This document shows, in pieces, positions 43,269-44,265 of a stretch of DNA of 44,265 bases. Position numbers and translations under genes: made by a program. Position 1 is the stretch's first letter. Every line of letters begins with the position of its first letter. The notes beneath the pieces are model-generated. The model was not told where the DNA came from, ran no database searches, and was given only the letters and a program-made list of their open reading frames with translations. This DNA is from an uncultured Saprospiraceae bacterium (lineage in GTDB: Bacteria; Bacteroidota; Bacteroidia; Chitinophagales; Saprospiraceae), in assembly GCA_937951685.1 (NCBI GenBank), contig CALFBG010000031.1:1-44265 (forward strand), given 5' to 3'.

Positions 43269-44053
43269 CAGAAGATATCAAACAATTTTTGGCCTCTAGT
43301 TTACTCGAAGAATACGTGCTTGGCAGTATTGATCCCGCCCGTATTCCAGAAGTAGAAGATTATATTCTTCGTTCGCCAGCCGTGAAAGCTGCCTACGAAG
43401 AACTACAAGACAATATCGCATTGCTGGCACAAAAAGTAGCCACGCCACCACCATTCGGTACCAAAGAAAACATTCTACGTGAAATTGATCAAACCATTGC
43501 TGCTACCAATCCTACCCTTACTACGGCTACCGATTATCGCAATTGGGGAATCTTCTTCTTGACGATCGTAGGTCTAGCACTCGGCGCTTGGGCAGTCTTG
43601 CTTTCCCAAGAAAATAAAACACTGCAAAAAGATAAGCTTCGTTTGGAAGCGCAATATGCGACCTTACAAAATCAATGCGACACAAAAAAAGAAATTTATG
43701 CACAGCAAGAGGCGGAATGGATGATCTTAGCAGATGCTCAAACTCAAAAGTTTGTCATTGATGGAAATGATAAAGCAACTAGTTTGAAAACCGTTGCTTA
43801 CCGCAATGCCGCCCGGCAATCCGCTTATCTTCGCATTATTTCTCTACCGACACTTCCCAAAGAAAAATGTCTGCAACTTTGGGGAGACGTAAACGGAGAG
43901 ATGATCAGTTTGAAGATATTACCCAAGGCCGCAGGACAGACGATAGCAATTCCGTATCAACCAGAAGCTACTAGTTTAAATATTACCATCGAACCCGCGG
44001 GTGGAAGCGCACACCCGACACTTGCTAATCTAATTGCTTCGGTAGCCATATAA
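43265..44053 (+). CDS. RskA-type anti-sigma factor
   Basis: This 262-residue membrane anti-sigma factor has an N-terminal cytoplasmic sigma-binding region (about 1-90; LEEYVLGSIDPARIPEVEDYIL, a zinc-less anti-sigma domain), one transmembrane helix (about 94-114, IFFLTIVGLALGAWAVLL) and a coiled segment. A periplasmic RskA C-terminal domain (about 165-262) contains YLRIISLPTLPKEKCLQLWGDVNG. It overlaps the sigma gene by 4 nt. By analogy it releases the sigma factor on a periplasmic signal through proteolysis. The signal is unknown. Confidence 0.9.
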   Translation: MTEDIKQFLASSLLEEYVLGSIDPARIPEVEDYILRSPAVKAAYEELQDNIALLAQKVATPPPFGTKENILREIDQTIAATNPTLTTATDYRNWGIFFLTIVGLALGAWAVLLSQENKTLQKDKLRLEAQYATLQNQCDTKKEIYAQQEAEWMILADAQTQKFVIDGNDKATSLKTVAYRNAARQSAYLRIISLPTLPKEKCLQLWGDVNGEMISLKILPKAAGQTIAIPYQPEATSLNITIEPAGGSAHPTLANLIASVAI

Positions 44054-44174
44054 GGAAGGTCTGCTAAGCTATTTCAAAAAAATTATGTTGTAGCGGCACC
44101 GTGCAAATAGGAAAATCAGAAGGATAAGTAGGTTTACCTAATAAATTCACTAATTTATGACGAGTAAATTTTGT

Positions 44175-44265
44175 TTCACTCTTCGTTAAAAAGCCTTGAA
44201 AACCACTAGGTTTCCTGCATTTTTCGCCTCGATTGAAGCAAAATTTTCTTCCGTCAAAATCACCA
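44175..44265 (+). repeat. Dispersed structured intergenic repeat, copy C (runs to window end)
   Basis: This copy has CTCTTCGTTA (44179-44188), AAAGCCTT (44190-44197), a hairpin AAACC/GGTTT (44200-44204/44209-44213, loop ACTA) and TTTTCGCCTCGAT (44221-44233), in the same order as copy A. It lies 3' of the anti-sigma gene in the direction of its transcription, and may be cut by the window end. Positions 44054-44174 show nothing recognisable. Confidence 0.6.

Overview
The window is a chromosomal segment of a member of the Bacteroidota, most likely a marine Saprospiria/Lewinella-like organism. The phylum call rests on three things. Large secreted proteins end in type IX secretion (T9SS) sorting domains. 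Two upstream regions carry the phylum-specific promoter pattern (TTG or TTTG, 20-21 nt, TAnnTTTG). The gene families are typical of the phylum (YwqK/MORN, OmpA plus coiled-coil/HhH pairs, DUF5723-like porins). The family-level placement is an impression. No insertion sequence, phage, CRISPR array or rRNA was seen.

Layout. 1-2196: a dispersed repeat, then an OmpA-type protein and a membrane coiled-coil protein with a helix-hairpin-helix end. 2197-9152: a branched-chain amino acid operon, ilvD-ilvB-ilvN-ilvC-ilvA. It is preceded by two complete, tandem transcription attenuators, each a short Ile/Val-rich leader peptide followed by an intrinsic terminator. 9426-11981: a secreted lamin-tail/CotH T9SS protein. 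12057-14963 (minus): a lipoprotein and an outer-membrane porin-like protein. 15341-17710: a secreted M1 metallopeptidase. 17809-20613 (minus): a large AsmA-like protein. 20774-20851: tRNA-Val(UAC), followed by two terminators and a second copy of the dispersed repeat. 21151-22264 (minus): two thioredoxin-fold proteins. 22545-22847 (minus): a muconolactone-isomerase-like protein.

23079-33627 is a hydroxyproline catabolic cluster: an FAD D-hydroxyproline dehydrogenase, a hydroxyproline 2-epimerase, a 2-oxoglutarate semialdehyde dehydrogenase, a pyrroline-hydroxycarboxylate deaminase and a divergent AraC regulator. It would convert trans-4-hydroxy-L-proline (abundant in collagen) to 2-oxoglutarate. 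A 1437-residue secreted beta-propeller/PKD/LamG T9SS protein lies in the middle of the cluster, on the same strand. 33633-38611 (minus): a small basic membrane protein, a GT39-like membrane glycosyltransferase, an unknown secreted protein and a long YwqK/MORN-repeat protein. 39060-41830: fused formiminotransferase-cyclodeaminase and a Lys/Glu-rich secreted protein. 41948-44053: a secreted fasciclin protein divergent from an ECF sigma / RskA-type anti-sigma pair, an arrangement recalling the mycobacterial SigK-RskA-MPB70 module. A third repeat copy runs into the window end.

The most notable observations are the tandem ilv attenuators, which look like a two-step series gate; the hydroxyproline cluster wrapped round a giant secreted protein; and the three collinear repeat copies, whose central hairpins keep their pairing while the arm sequence changes.
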